Source of the DNA: Heterohyrax brucei
Lineage: Eukaryota; Chordata; Mammalia; Hyracoidea; Procaviidae
Direction: 5' to 3'
DNA: 64,000 nt
Assembly (NCBI GenBank): GCA_028571685.1
Contig: CM053141.1
Location: forward strand, 53,876,333 to 53,940,332
Position numbers and translations under genes: made by a program. Below, one piece after another: positions 53,805-64,000 of the stretch. Each line of letters opens with the position of its first letter. Position 1 is the stretch's first letter. Under the pieces are notes generated by a model. It saw only the letters and a program-made list of their open reading frames with translations, was not told where the DNA came from and did not search any database.

Positions 53805-54635
53805 ACAAGTAAAATTCTCCAACAGTTTTTAATTTGGAGAATGAATTTTAACAGATGATTATTGGTGCTTAGCTTATGGAAATATTTAAGTATTCTATTT
53901 CTTCCAAAATCCATTTGTCATATTTTATTTTTGTTGATATTCAACCATTTTTTTTCCTAAGCTTTAATTCATTGGCATAAATTTAGTCATTACATATTTT
54001 TATTTTCCTGTTAATATCTTCTGAATCTGTAGTTAATTTACATTTTTCTTGTCCTTTGTTCATGCTCTCTGTCATTTCCATGAATAATCTTTTTGGAGGT
54101 TTGCCTAAGTAAAAATGACGCAGCAGCATCAGAGATCACCTGATTTCAGAGAGGGAGAAGAATCAGCAGCATCACCATTAGCAGAAAGCTGATTGCTACT
54201 GAGGTTGAGGTCAAACATACCCACACCCTCCAAGCTTTTTACCAATTCCAATTACCCACTGCTGTCTCTACTTACCTACTGGGTTTGATAGTTTTTGGTA
54301 ATGAACGCACACAACTCACAGACTAGGCTGCTCATAGTTTGAAGATTCTTTAGGGCAGAAAAGCTTACAGTTTAGGATCATGTATGATATAGACACAGTT
54401 CTTTGGTCAAGACAGCTTCTCAGTATTGCTCTCCCAGGCAGCTCTCTCTCTGGGCTGTCAGCCCCTTATTCCCTTGGACAATCGCTCCGCTAGGGCAAGT
54501 GTTACAAAGCTCATTAGCTCTGCCAAAAAGTGCTTGCAAACACTCCACTCTGCCAGGAAGCCTCCTGCTCCTAGGCTGTCAACTCTTTCTCCATTACATG
54601 GGCGTTCCCCGCCCCAAATACTGTCTCATGTAGGT

Positions 54636-54670
<35 letters not shown>

Positions 54671-54912
54671 TCTCCACCACTGGCCTCTGCTATGCTTGCC
54701 ATATCCAGTGTGACAGTTTTCTATCCCCCTGGATATTGGAGGTTCTCAGGGAAGGGACCTGGGATCCAAAAGACATGCTTAGCTCCCAGCTCTTCTGGAT
54801 TTTAGTTAGCTTCCTTTCCGTCTCCAATATTGGCTGTTTATAAGCCTCGTGATGGCAAAACTGACCAATCTGCTAAAAGGTTTCCACAAACAGTTTGCAT
54901 AACGAAATCGTA
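53805..54912. other. Unassigned, with a CTG repeat; possibly an LTR
   Basis: 54120-54890 has balanced composition, stretches such as 'ggctgctcatagtttgaaga' and 'cgccccaaatactgtctcat', and a CTG run. It looks like an unrecognised LTR, but I cannot place its ends. The open frames at 54403-54713 read through the CTG run as poly-Leu. Confidence 0.35.
54638..54668 (+). repeat. (GCT)10 trinucleotide repeat
   Basis: Uninterrupted GCT repeat of 31 bp (CAG on the other strand). Confidence 0.97.
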
Positions 54913-55060
54913 AAACCCTGAACCCATTGACAGCAAGTTGGTTCCAACTCACAATGACGCTATATGACAGAATAGAACTGCCCCGTGGAGTTTTGAAGGA
55001 TGGCCTGTTGGGTTCAAACTGCCAACCTTTTTGTTAGCAGCCATAGCGCTTAACCACTGC
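54913..55060 (-). mobile_element. Afrotherian SINE
   Basis: 'ttgacagcaagttggttcca', 'gacagaatagaactgccccg', 'gggttcaaactgccaacctt' and 'gccatagcgcttaaccactg'. Confidence 0.9.
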
Positions 55061-55097
55061 AAAAATAGTTTCCTATTTGCATAATCCTACCCCCAAA

Positions 55098-55262
55098 TTT
55101 GGAAACTCTGGTGGTGTAAGTGGTTAAGTGCTAAGGCTACTAACCAAAAGGTCAGTCATTTGAATCCACCAGGCCCTCCTTGGACTCTGTAGTGCGGTTC
55201 TACTCTGTCCTACGAGGTTCCTATGAATCGAAACGGACCTGACAGCAACGGGTTTGTTTTGA
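55098..55262 (+). mobile_element. Afrotherian SINE
   Basis: 'tttggaaactctggtggtgt', 'ctaaccaaaaggtcagtcat', 'accaggccctccttggactc' and 'cctatgaatcgaaacggacc'. Lies 37 bp after the minus-strand copy, making an inverted pair. Confidence 0.9.
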
Positions 55263-55974
55263 TTTTCACCCAGTGATTTTGTGGAAGCCAGAAGACCACA
55301 GCTAGAAGGGCCGTATCGAGTAATTCATTGCAAAGTCTATTGTATTAGAATTTTTACATAATAAAGCATCCTATGTATTGTTTGCTTTACTTTCATATAT
55401 ATATGTATTTACTTTTTATCCTTAAAAAGTCCTCATGCTTACTTTCTTCAGGAATATTTTGTTTGGCTTGTCTAATTTCCTAAGATAAATTTTAGTTTCT
55501 TGATTCCATCCTTGTTCATTATCCGTGGGGTCACTGTGATTCAGACTCCATCCAATAGTAACGGGTACCTCACATGAGTATATTTATAGTAGTGATAGTT
55601 GATAAAATTATCGTGTGCTTGTTTTGCATGGATCTCATTTGCCTACAATTTTATTTTCTGCCTTCTTGTCCCCCTTTTATTTTCCCCACTATCTTCCACT
55701 ATTTTGGAGATCATACTCTTAATTTCTATTTTTCTGATGAATATTATGTTGGGACATACACACTTAACGAGCTTGTAACCCTTTAACTCTAATCAGTCAT
55801 TTTTTAGGCTGTATTTGTTACGTGTGTATTACTGTCCTATCCTAAAGGTAGTATAGTAGTCGTTCTTATTGTTATTTTTGACATTAGATAATAGTAGTTG
55901 TTATTTTTGCCATTATGACTACTGCTATTATTGGCAGTACTAGTATAATTCATAGACACAGTATTTAGAATTAC
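55263..55974. other. AT-rich DNA with a SINE stub
   Basis: At 55527-55568 'gtggggtcactgtgattcag' and 'actccatccaatagtaacgg' match the SINE tail only. The rest is unassigned. Confidence 0.45.
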
Positions 55975-56620
55975 TGTTACAGGGGGTCTCTGAAGATCCA
56001 CAAGAAAGAACTACCTGTGGAGACCTGGCTGGCCCACGGAAGAACTCTTTATTGGAAAATGGAAGCACTTTGCAGCGAGGGAACAGCAGAGTGTCTAGCA
56101 CTCCAGCAGGCTGTGCCACTGAAGCAGCTCAGGATTGGGTTTTCATAGCCCCGTGTGGGCCCAGGGAGTAACTGAGGACAGCAAATCAGTGATGGGGGTC
56201 TGAAGTGTTTCCTTTTCTGACAGGGGGCTGCTTGCCCCTTGGCTGCATGCTGGCATGCAAACTTAGGGGTGGTTCCTGCCTTGGGGGCTTCTGGGACTGG
56301 TAGCTGGACTTACTACAGGGTGGCGGGCGTGTACAGAAACACTGGTGGCGTAGCGGGTAAGTGCTACCTATGCTAACAGAAAGGTCTTCAGCTCAAGTAC
56401 ACCAGGTGCTCCTTGGAAACTCTGTGGAGAAGTACTACTCTGCGCTGTAGGGTCTCAGGAAGTCGGAACTGACTCCCGGGTAGTAGGTTTGGATTTTGGT
56501 TTTGGGCAGGCTCAGTTTCTTGCTCCCTTGGATGGATTTTCCAGTCCTGATTGTAGCTCTGTGGTGCCCCCCACTGGAAGGACATATAGTGCTCACCTGT
56601 GTCTCTTCCGCACGTGTGTC
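55975..56620 (-). mobile_element. Solo ERV LTR carrying a SINE
   Basis: Starts TGTTACAGGGGGTCTCTG on the plus strand. On the minus strand AATAAAGAGTTC (complement of 56042-56053) is a polyadenylation signal about 75 bp before the LTR end, a usual R-U5 spacing. A SINE interrupts at 56333-56507. Right end approximate. No internal genes; class (possibly ERV1) is a guess. Confidence 0.6.
56333..56507 (+). mobile_element. Afrotherian SINE inside the LTR
   Basis: 'acactggtggcgtagcgggt', 'caccaggtgctccttggaaa' and 'ggtctcaggaagtcggaact', ending 'ggtttggattttggttttgg'. Confidence 0.9.
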
Positions 56621-57714
56621 TTAGTTGGGTGAGTCCAAAATGGCTTGTCTGAAAAGCAAGAGATCATTTAAGGAACGCATTCCCAGGTGTGATGATAAAA
56701 TCAGTTGTTTCCCTCTGGAATGCTCCAAGGTGACTAGGCTGGCCCTCTTAATTCCTGCCTCACCACTACCACCTAGTGCTGACATCATTTGTTTCTCCCT
56801 CAGAGGCATTCTCCATCCTTCTCTGCCTCCCCACATTAATTTCTTAAATTTTAACCGGCATTTCACATTCTATGTTTCCTTGTTTCTTCTACTGTGTTCT
56901 ACCTTGTTCTTTCTTTTCCTTGATGTCTGTTATGGACACTTAATTCTAGAATTCTGATATTTTTGATTTTATATTTTTTCATGTTTTCTCATTTTTGTAT
57001 TTCATTTTTTAAAATGTATCCTCTTATTTAGCTGTTCTGTAGCTAAAAAAATTGTAAGAAATGTATATTTATTCTTGAATACGTTATAAGTTGAGCTCTT
57101 TCATATTTCATGTATTTTTCATTTTTAATATTTGAAGGTTAATTGCTGTTCACTCTGTTTAGATATAACGTGAATGACTCTTTTGTATATGTTTTACTCT
57201 ATCTGAGATCATTCTCTTGCCTCTGAAAATTACCACTTGTGTGCTGCTGGTGAAAGTGTGAGGAGGCTAGAAAGAACACATATAAATGGTTGTTTAGTCT
57301 TGATTAGACCACATTGTCTGCTCTTTTTCATTTGTGTTATCTTAAGAGGTTTTATTAAGTATCTTGTATACCAGTTAATTCTACTTCCTTGGAAAGTGTG
57401 TCCCTTTCCTCTATGGCTTTCCATTAATTCTCCAACTTATCAGGTAGCCCTAGAGCCCCTACTTACATCAGAGATCCAGACCTATATTTATGTCTTTGTT
57501 TCAGTTGTTTCTCCTAGAAATTATTGTTTAACTTCTTTGTCTGTATAAACAACTTTTTTTTAAAGGTGTTATTCAATTAACTTATTTATGGAAAAATAAC
57601 ATGGTGAGAAGTAAATTCTTTATATTTTTTCCCTCTCTTATGCCAAGTATATAAATAATAAAGTTAGCCAAAGAAATTCAAAAGTGTATTTACATTTAAA
57701 ATAAATTTACTATA
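56621..57714. other. Unassigned, pyrimidine- then AT-rich DNA
   Basis: The open frames 56625-56957 and 57237-57548 are low-complexity (Phe/Leu/Ser-rich) with no motif. Parts of 56950-57460 resemble decayed antisense L1, but not firmly. Confidence 0.35.
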
Positions 57715-58139
57715 GTCCCCGTGTGTCTGTCAGTTTGTTGCACGATAGAGGCTTGTATGTTAAGTGTTGTTATGATGCTAGAAGCTATGCCACTGGTATT
57801 CAGACACCAGGAGGGTCACTAAGAAAAAACAGGTTTCAGCAGAGCTTCTGGATGAGGACAGAGTAGGAAGAAGGACCTGGAAGTCTACTTCTGAAAAGAT
57901 TTACCAGTGAAAACCTTATGAATAGTGGCAGGACATTTTCTGAGATAGTGCCGGAAGATGAACCTCACAGGTTGGAAGGCACTGAAACAATGATGGGGCA
58001 AGAGCTGCCTCCTCAAAGTAGAGTCCACCTGAATGATGTCGTTGGAGTCAAGCTTTCAGGACTTTCGTTGGCTGAAGTGGCCTGACGCTAAATGAGAAGA
58101 AACAGATGTAAACATCCATAAGTAGGAATGACAAGATAA

Positions 58140-58540
58140 TATGCGTATGCCTATAAGGAATACCAGTTAATACGTACTAACCACTAAGGCCACAGATGAA
58201 GAAATTAAGATCTTTACCAGACTCTGCAGTCTAAAACTGATCAAACATGCAGTCAGGTTGCAACGATATTTACTGGTGATTGGAATGTAAAAGCTGGAAA
58301 CAAAGAACAAGGATCTTGGTGATAGAAATGATGTTGGAGATTACATGACAGAATTTTGCAAGATCAATGACTTACTCATTGTAAGTACCTTTGTCACCAA
58401 CATAAATGGGGACTATACACATGAACTTTGCCAGGTGGGAGACATAAAAATCAAATCAAGAGCATTTGTGGAAGAAGAAAACGGAAGAGCTGGTATCGAC
58501 CATCAGTCACAAAAGACTTTCAATTGATCATATGGAAGTT
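58140..58540 (+). pseudogene. RTE endonuclease (APE-type) remnant
   Basis: 58345-58527 reads 'MTEFCKINDLLIVSTF' then 'TNINGDYTHELCQVGD', matching the endonuclease's FCxxNxLxIxNTxF ... RxYTWxSPDG stretch with the WxSPD part lost. 58260-58292 ('gcaacgatatttactggtga' then 'ttggaatgtaaaa') corresponds to the catalytic GDWN motif, in another frame. Frameshifted and inactive. Confidence 0.7.
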
Positions 58541-59149
58541 CAAATTGAAACCACAGAAAACTATAACAAATCTACCAGAGACAAAGTACTACTTTGAATA
58601 AATCCCACCTTCATTTAGAGACCATCTCAAGAGTAAAGTTGATGGGTCAAACTAATGACATAACGCCAGAGTACTTGTGAAATGACACCAGCATTATCAA
58701 ACATGAAGAAAGTGAGAGGTCATTAAAAAGATAGGAAAGAAAGAAAAGACCAAAATGAATGTCAGAAGAGACTTTGAAACTTTCTCTTGAACATTCATCA
58801 GTTACAGCATAAAGAAGAATTGATAAAGTAAAAGAACTGATGCGATTTCAAACAGCAGCACAGAAAGATAAGTAAAGTATTAGAATTACATGTAAAAAGA
58901 GTGAGGGAAAGAAAACCAAAAGGGCAGAATATGCTTAACATTTCTCAAGTTGAAAGAACTGAAGAAAAAATTCATGCCTTGAACTGCAATAGTGAAGGAT
59001 TCTATGGGGAAAAATATTAAAGTCGGAAACATCAAAAGAAAATGGAAGGAACACACAGAGTCACTATACCGAAAAGAACTGCCAGACTTTCAACCATTTC
59101 AAGAGGCAGCAGAGTGATCAGGAGCCAGTGATGCTGAAGGAAGAACCTG

Positions 59150-60590
59150 AAGCTTCACTGAATGCATGGCAACAAACAAGCCACCAGGAATCGACAAAAT
59201 ATCAATTGAGATGTTTGAACAAATGGATGTAGCACTGCAAATGCCCACTCACCAATGCTAAAAAATTTGGAAGACAGCTACCTGGCCAATCAAGTGGAAG
59301 AAATCTACATTTCTGCCTATTCCCAAGAAAGGTGATCCAACTGAACGCAGAAATTGAACAATATCACAGGCAAGCAAAATTTTGCTAAAGCAGCTGCAGC
59401 AATATATTGAAAGTGAGCTGCCAGAAGTTCAGGCCAGATTCAGAAGAGGACAAAGAATCAGGGATATCACTGCTGATGCCAAGTAGATCTTGATATTTAC
59501 CTGTGTTTTATTGACTATTCTAGGCATTCAACTTTGTGGATCATAAAAAAAAAAAATTGATAACATTGCAAAGAACACAATGCCAAAACAATTAATTGTT
59601 CTCATGAGGAATCTGTACATGGATCAAGAGGCAGTTGTTTCGAGGAACAAGAGGATACTGCATGGATACGAGCCAGTGAAGGCGTGCATCAGGTTGTATC
59701 ATTTAATCATACCCGGTCATTCAGTATGCAGACCAAATATCTAAGAAACTCGACAGTATGAAGAAGAATAGGACATCAGGATTGAAAAGAAGAATTATGA
59801 ACAGCCTGAGTTATGCAGATGACATAATCTTCCTTGATGAAAGTAAAGAAGACTTGAAGCACTTACTGATGAAGATCAAAGACCACAGCCTTCAGTACGG
59901 ATTACATCTCAACATCAAGAAAACAAACATTCTCACAACGGGATCAATAAGCACATGATAAATGGAGAAAATATTGAAGTTATCAAGGACTTCATTTTAC
60001 TTTGACGTACAGTCAACATCCACGGAAGCAGCAGTCAAAAAATCAAGATGCATTGCATTGGGCAAAGCAGCTGCAAAAGACCTCTTTAAAGTGTTAAAAA
60101 ATGAAGATGTCACCTTGAAGACCAAGGTGCACCTGATCCAAGCCAAGGTATTTTCAATGTATCATATGCAAGCAAAAGCTGGAAAATAAATAAGGAAGAC
60201 AGAAGATGATTTGATGCCTTTAAATTGTGGTGTTGTGGAAAAATAGTGAATGAACAGTATACTGCCAAAAGAATGAATTAGTCTGTCTTGGAAAAAGTGC
60301 ACCCAGAATGTTTTTTAAACACAAGTTCAGAGAGACTATGTCTTAAATATTTTGGACATGTTGTCAGGAGGGATCAGTCCTTGGAGAAGGACATCAAGCT
60401 TTGTAAAGCAAAGAGTCAGTAAAACCAGAAAGACACTCAAGAAGATGGACCTTCTGGGTATAAGTTACGGCTTTGATGGTGGCTGCAGCAATGACTTGAA
60501 GCATAAAAACGATGTGGCCATGGCACAGGACCAATCAGGTATCCTTCTGTTGTACACAGGGTTGCTATGAGTCAGAGCTGACTGGAGGCC
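59150..60590 (+). pseudogene. RTE reverse transcriptase remnant with YADD box
   Basis: 59758-59958 encodes 'MNSLSYADDIIFLDESKEDL' and 'YGLHLNIKKTNIL', the catalytic YADD box and the following GLxLNxxKT motif. 59962-60189 continues ('ALGKAAAKDLFKVLKNEDVT', 'LKTKVHLIQAKVFSMYHMQA'). 59168-59210 ('caaacaagccaccaggaatc') is the upstream KAPGxD-type region. The C-terminal thumb runs to about 60430. Frame breaks separate the blocks, so no active enzyme is made. Confidence 0.85.
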
Positions 60591-60604
60591 ACCTAACAAT
60601 AATA

Positions 60605-60785
60605 AGTACATTTACAATTTCAGAATATTGGCTTCTATTGTTTTACTATTTAAGCTGAAACCAGTATTTCAATACTATAATAAAAAGACAAATAAGTTTA
60701 AAAGCAAAGAAAATATCATAAAGTGTATAACATAACTTGGTTTGGGATTAAAAAGTTTCAAAGGAAAAGTGTTAAGAAATCTTAT
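60605..60785. other. AT-rich spacer
   Basis: Nothing recognisable. Confidence 0.4.
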
Positions 60786-60985
60786 CGTTGCCAGCTGTTG
60801 TAGAATCAATTCCAACTCATGGCAAGTCCACGTGTGCAGAGTAGAACTACTTCACACAGTTGTCATGGCGACGACCTGCCCTAACCACATTCCCAGGCCT
60901 GTCTTCCAGGGGGCCTCAGTGAGGGTCTGAGCCACCAAACATTCAGCTGCTAGTCAAGGGATCAACTGATTGCAATACCCAATTA
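60786..60985 (-). mobile_element. Afrotherian SINE, long subtype
   Basis: 'gctgttgtagaatcaattcc', 'catggcaagtccacgtgtgc', 'cccaggcctgtcttccaggg' and 'tgagccaccaaacattcagc'. Confidence 0.85.
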
Positions 60986-62239
60986 AAAATAAAGAATAAA
61001 GTGTAAATATCTGGAATGATGATATAAACTGAAACTGATGTTGTATCTAGATTTAGGGCCATGTGTATGTCTTACAAGAAGGTATGTCTAAATTAGAATC
61101 ATAGTATATTATATTCAAGAGTTTTACCAGCATATTGTCATTCTTCTCTTTCTCCTCTTTACCCTCTGTTCACTTACCTTTACCCCCACCTCTTTCTACT
61201 CCTTTAATAACCCAATATTTTATTTTAAATCAAAACATAGGATTTCAATAGGTGTGTGGCAGACTCCCCTTTAACCTGAGTTAACCTGGTAAGGTGCCCA
61301 AATACGATGAGTTGAAGCACTCTCCATATGATGGTGAATGATTTTGCAACATCCATTTAGGAGTTTACCTTTAAATTCACTTAACAGAGATACATGAACG
61401 ATAGCTATTTATCATTCCAGTTGATATCCTATCCAATCCCTTCATATTCAAGCATGTATATTATGAATTGTTGCTGATAAGTGTTTTATAGATGATGTAA
61501 GATAGAATTGTACATCAGCAAAGCTGAGATCATTGAGTTATTGATTCAATGCCCCTTTCTAAAATTATCAAGTTAAATGTGATGTCAGTGCAAGGATCAA
61601 GCAGGAATAAAATCTATTAGTCTTTGTCATAATGCTTTTAATTTCAAGTGATGTTTTTAATTTAGGATGTTGTTTCCTTTCTTGGATACCACTAATAATT
61701 CAGAGATGTCAATAAATCAAAAATATAAACCATCAAAGCTGTAACTTACACCATTTATACATCTCTTTTCTTAATCTGTGCATATTTATCATTTTCTTTC
61801 TTCAGTGTAATATATTGACAAGGGTCTACCATAATGATGGATTATGCATACCATACACATACATTCATATTTTATTTAAAAACATTAGCAAGTCTCCCAA
61901 ATGCAGACAGGAACAGATTTTAATGGTCGATGAGTTACTGACAGATGTTCTTCTCCCAGAGTTCTGCTTGAGGAGGTTCTATACTGGAATTATTTTGGTG
62001 TGCACTATTTTGGTAGATATAATTGCTTGTGTTACTCATGAAAATTGAATCTATAGTATAAGTTTATTTCTTCGGACTTTGTTAACAATTAAAGGTAAAC
62101 AATGGGCTAGCTAAAAAAGTAGAGGTTGTTCTGGGAATCTTTGTTTTTTGTTTATTTGGTTTTTACGACACATTTCCATATTGATTAGGTCTTTAAAATA
62201 TCAACTGATGCACTGGAATAGCCTCTTTTAGTGTCATTA
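60986..62239. other. Unassigned, no gene seen
   Basis: About 1.25 kb without recognised repeats. The open frame 61815-62048 has no motif and no exon-like context. Confidence 0.4.
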
Positions 62240-63191
62240 GATTAGCAGTAAGATTTTTTTTTTTTATGCATTATACTATGATTTAGGTGACGTTTCACAG
62301 AGCAAGTTATGTTCCCAATCAATAATTTATACACAAATTGTTCGGTGACATTGGCTGCAATCCGCACAATGTGTCAGTATTTTCCCCATTACCAACCTGA
62401 GTTTCCCATTTTCACTCATCTGGTTTTCCTCCCCCTTTCTCCCTTCTCATCTTTTTTTAATGTGAATGTTGCCTTTTTGGTCTCGAAAAGACCATTGTTC
62501 AAAGGAGGACCATCCTTAGGGGCATTATTGTTTATTTTATGGGCCTGGCTATTAAGTGAAAGGCTATCTCCTGGAGTGGCTTAAATTCATAATCAGAAGG
62601 GTATCTAAAGGCCATAGTCTCTGGGATTCCTCTAAGTCTCTATAGGACCAGAATTTGAATTTTGCTCTTGTATCTTATTTTTATTGTTGTTATTTTATTT
62701 CATTCCCCCCCCGCCCCACTCTAACCAGAAACTTCTATTGTGATCCCGGTTAAAATGGCTGATATTGGCAGCAGGGCATCACCCAGTTCTTCTGGTCTCA
62801 GGCTAGTGGAAGTCGAGCTTCCTGTGATTCATTAGTTCTTTGGAGTAATCGCTTCTTTGAGTCTTTGTTTTTCTTCACTCTCCTTTACTCCATACAGAGA
62901 CAGATAGTTGAGCCTTAGGTGGCTGCTCATAAGCTTTTAAGATATCAGACGCTATTCATCAAAATAGGGTGTAGAACACTGTCTGTATGAACTGTATTAT
63001 GGCTATTAACCTCTATGTCATCCCAGGCAACAATCCTTACCCTTCAAGCCCAGAAGGCAGTCCTATGAGGTGTTTGATTATGTCTAGGAAGTTTCCATGA
63101 CTGTGCCTCCTGTGTGTTCAGTGGTATCTGTGTATATACATGCAGCACATACAAATATATAGAGAGAGAATTATGCATAGCTAAACCTATA

Positions 63192-63345
63192 TATGAAAAT
63201 CCTGGTGTAATGGTTAAGTGCTACAACTGCTGTCCAGAAGGTTGGCAGTTCGAACCTACCAAGCCCTCCTTGGAAACTGTATGCAGCATTTCAACTCTGT
63301 TTATGAGTTGCTATGAGTCAACTCAACTCAATGGCAGTAACTGAA
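63192..63345 (+). mobile_element. Afrotherian SINE
   Basis: 'gaaaatcctggtgtaatggt', 'gaaggttggcagttcgaacc', 'accaagccctccttggaaac' and 'gttgctatgagtcaactcaa'. B box GGCAGTTCGAACC well kept. Confidence 0.9.
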
Positions 63346-63437
63346 TGAGTGAAACTGATATATGCCATGCATACACTCCTACACGACCTCTTATACCTTG
63401 CAGAATTGTGTACGTTGTATAGTATTTGCCATAAACA

Positions 63438-63602
63438 AAACACCCAAACTCACTGCTGTCAAGTTGATTCTGACTCACAGCTAATGTATAGACACAGTAG
63501 AACTGCCCCAGAGAGTTTTCATGGAATGCCTTGTGGATTTGAACCGCTGACCTTCCAGATAGCAGCCATAGCACTTAACCACTATGCCACTAGGGATTCC
63601 AC
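63438..63602 (-). mobile_element. Afrotherian SINE
   Basis: 'ctgctgtcaagttgattctg', 'acagtagaactgccccagag', 'ggatttgaaccgctgacctt' and 'cacttaaccactatgccact'. Inverted relative to the copy 93 bp to its left. Confidence 0.9.
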
Positions 63603-63904
63603 AGTTGCCTTTTGTTCTTTTGCTCCTCGCCATCTTCCTTTGCCTCTGTCATGGTGTTCTGATTGCCCCTTATGGCATTTTGCCTTTCCCTTCGCCTAAC
63701 AGACCATATCTAGTACTATCTAGTTAGTAGTTTTTCCACCTTCCCCTTCCATTCCTGGTAACCATTAAAGAATGTTGCTGCACGTACACATTTTCTTGTC
63801 TTTCTAAAAGCGGTTTCCTACATTACTCGTCCCTCTGTGACTGACTTATTTCACTCAGCATACTGTTCTCCAGATTCATCCATGGTGGGAATAGTTGCAC
63901 TTCC

Positions 63905-64000
63905 AAGTACTCACCAAGCTGTGACCATGCAAAAACAGGTCTGTGAGTCTTTATTCCAAGGCGCTTGTGGGCGAGTTTGCACTGCCAACCTGACAGGAGC
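63905..64000 (-). mobile_element. Afrotherian SINE, long subtype, cut by window end
   Basis: 'gctgtgaccatgcaaaaaca', 'ttattccaaggcgcttgtgg' and 'gcgagtttgcactgccaacc' are the middle of a minus-strand long-subtype SINE. Confidence 0.75.

Larger units (their letters stand above)
57715..60604 (+). mobile_element. RTE (BovB-type) LINE, nearly full length but dead
   Basis: Longest RTE here, about 2.9 kb. 5' region 57725-58110 ('gtgtctgtcagtttgttgca', 'gaagctatgccactggtatt', 'tgccggaagatgaacctcac'), endonuclease remnant, RT remnant, and 3' end 'gctatgagtcagagctgact' then 'cacctaacaataataag'. Intact members are about 3.2 kb. The text jumps from 'gtaaacatccataagtagga' to 'atatgcgtatgcctataagg', suggesting an internal deletion of the first part of the endonuclease near 58118. 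Many stops; no clear target duplication. Confidence 0.9.
62240..63900 (-). mobile_element. L1 3'UTR and ORF2 end, antisense, with SINEs inside
   Basis: T12 (about 62253-62264) marks the poly-A end. 'gcaagttatgttcccaatca', 'ggtggctgctcataagcttt', 'agggtgtagaacactgtctg' follow the L1 3'UTR in antisense. 63825-63895 ('tctgtgactgacttatttca', 'ctcagcatactgttctccag') is the end of ORF2. Block 63110-63605, with two SINEs and a TA-rich tract, interrupts it. Confidence 0.75.

Noticed and set aside
54426-54713. Open frame with poly-leucine
   Set aside because: The poly-Leu is the CTG repeat; no start context, signal peptide logic or domain beyond it.
1-64000. A novel gene system or operon
   Set aside because: Read on both strands, every coding-like signal I could place belongs to L1, RTE or mariner remnants; the rest shows no exon structure. 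I cannot exclude that the window lies in a large intron.

Overview
The window is mammalian nuclear DNA, AT-rich and CpG-poor, with no host gene that I can support. It is a mosaic of transposable elements. The lineage is given by about thirty copies of a tRNA-derived SINE (head like 'ccctggtggcacagtggtta', B box like 'ggttcgaaccc', tail like 'tatgagtcggaatcgactcg') plus RTE/BovB-type LINE copies sharing that tail. Together these are characteristic of Afrotheria (elephant, manatee, hyrax, tenrec and relatives). I cannot name the species. No exon, tRNA, rRNA, CRISPR array or prokaryotic feature was found.

Layout. 0-7.3 kb: the 3' end of one L1 sits against an older antisense L1 (ORF1 C-terminus, ORF2 endonuclease), then a tRNA-Gly-headed SINE and several MaLR-like LTRs. 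8-9.5 kb: a solo LTR splits a SINE. 11.9-16.1 kb: RTE, L1, LTR and a palindromic mariner derivative. 17.6-25.1 kb: MIR, hAT-like element, many SINEs, microsatellites and a chimeric retro-insertion bounded by an 18-bp target duplication. 25-31 kb: mostly unique AT-rich DNA. 31-38.8 kb: LTRs, L1 3' ends, a second mariner palindrome, an RTE carrying a SINE, and an RTE copy with its 5' part inverted. 39-42 kb: unique DNA with a TCF/LEF-like motif cluster and a candidate conserved element. 42.6-45.6 kb: RTE split by an L1. 46-51.9 kb: nested SINEs, the third mariner palindrome, L1 3'UTR and a minus-strand RTE split by an LTR. 52-57.7 kb: LTRs (one with a recent 143-bp tandem duplication), SINEs and a CTG repeat. 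57.7-60.6 kb: the most complete RTE. 62.2-64 kb: antisense L1 with SINEs.

Nothing here acts as a pathway. The biology on show is retrotransposition: RTE and L1 insertions, their target duplications, twin priming, SINE-LINE partnership and mariner foldback derivatives. Several elements date one another by nesting. All element coding regions seen are broken. The ERV-related parts are LTRs only, with no gag, pol or env. Family names are from memory of repeat consensus features; edges without a named target duplication are accurate to roughly 10-40 bases.
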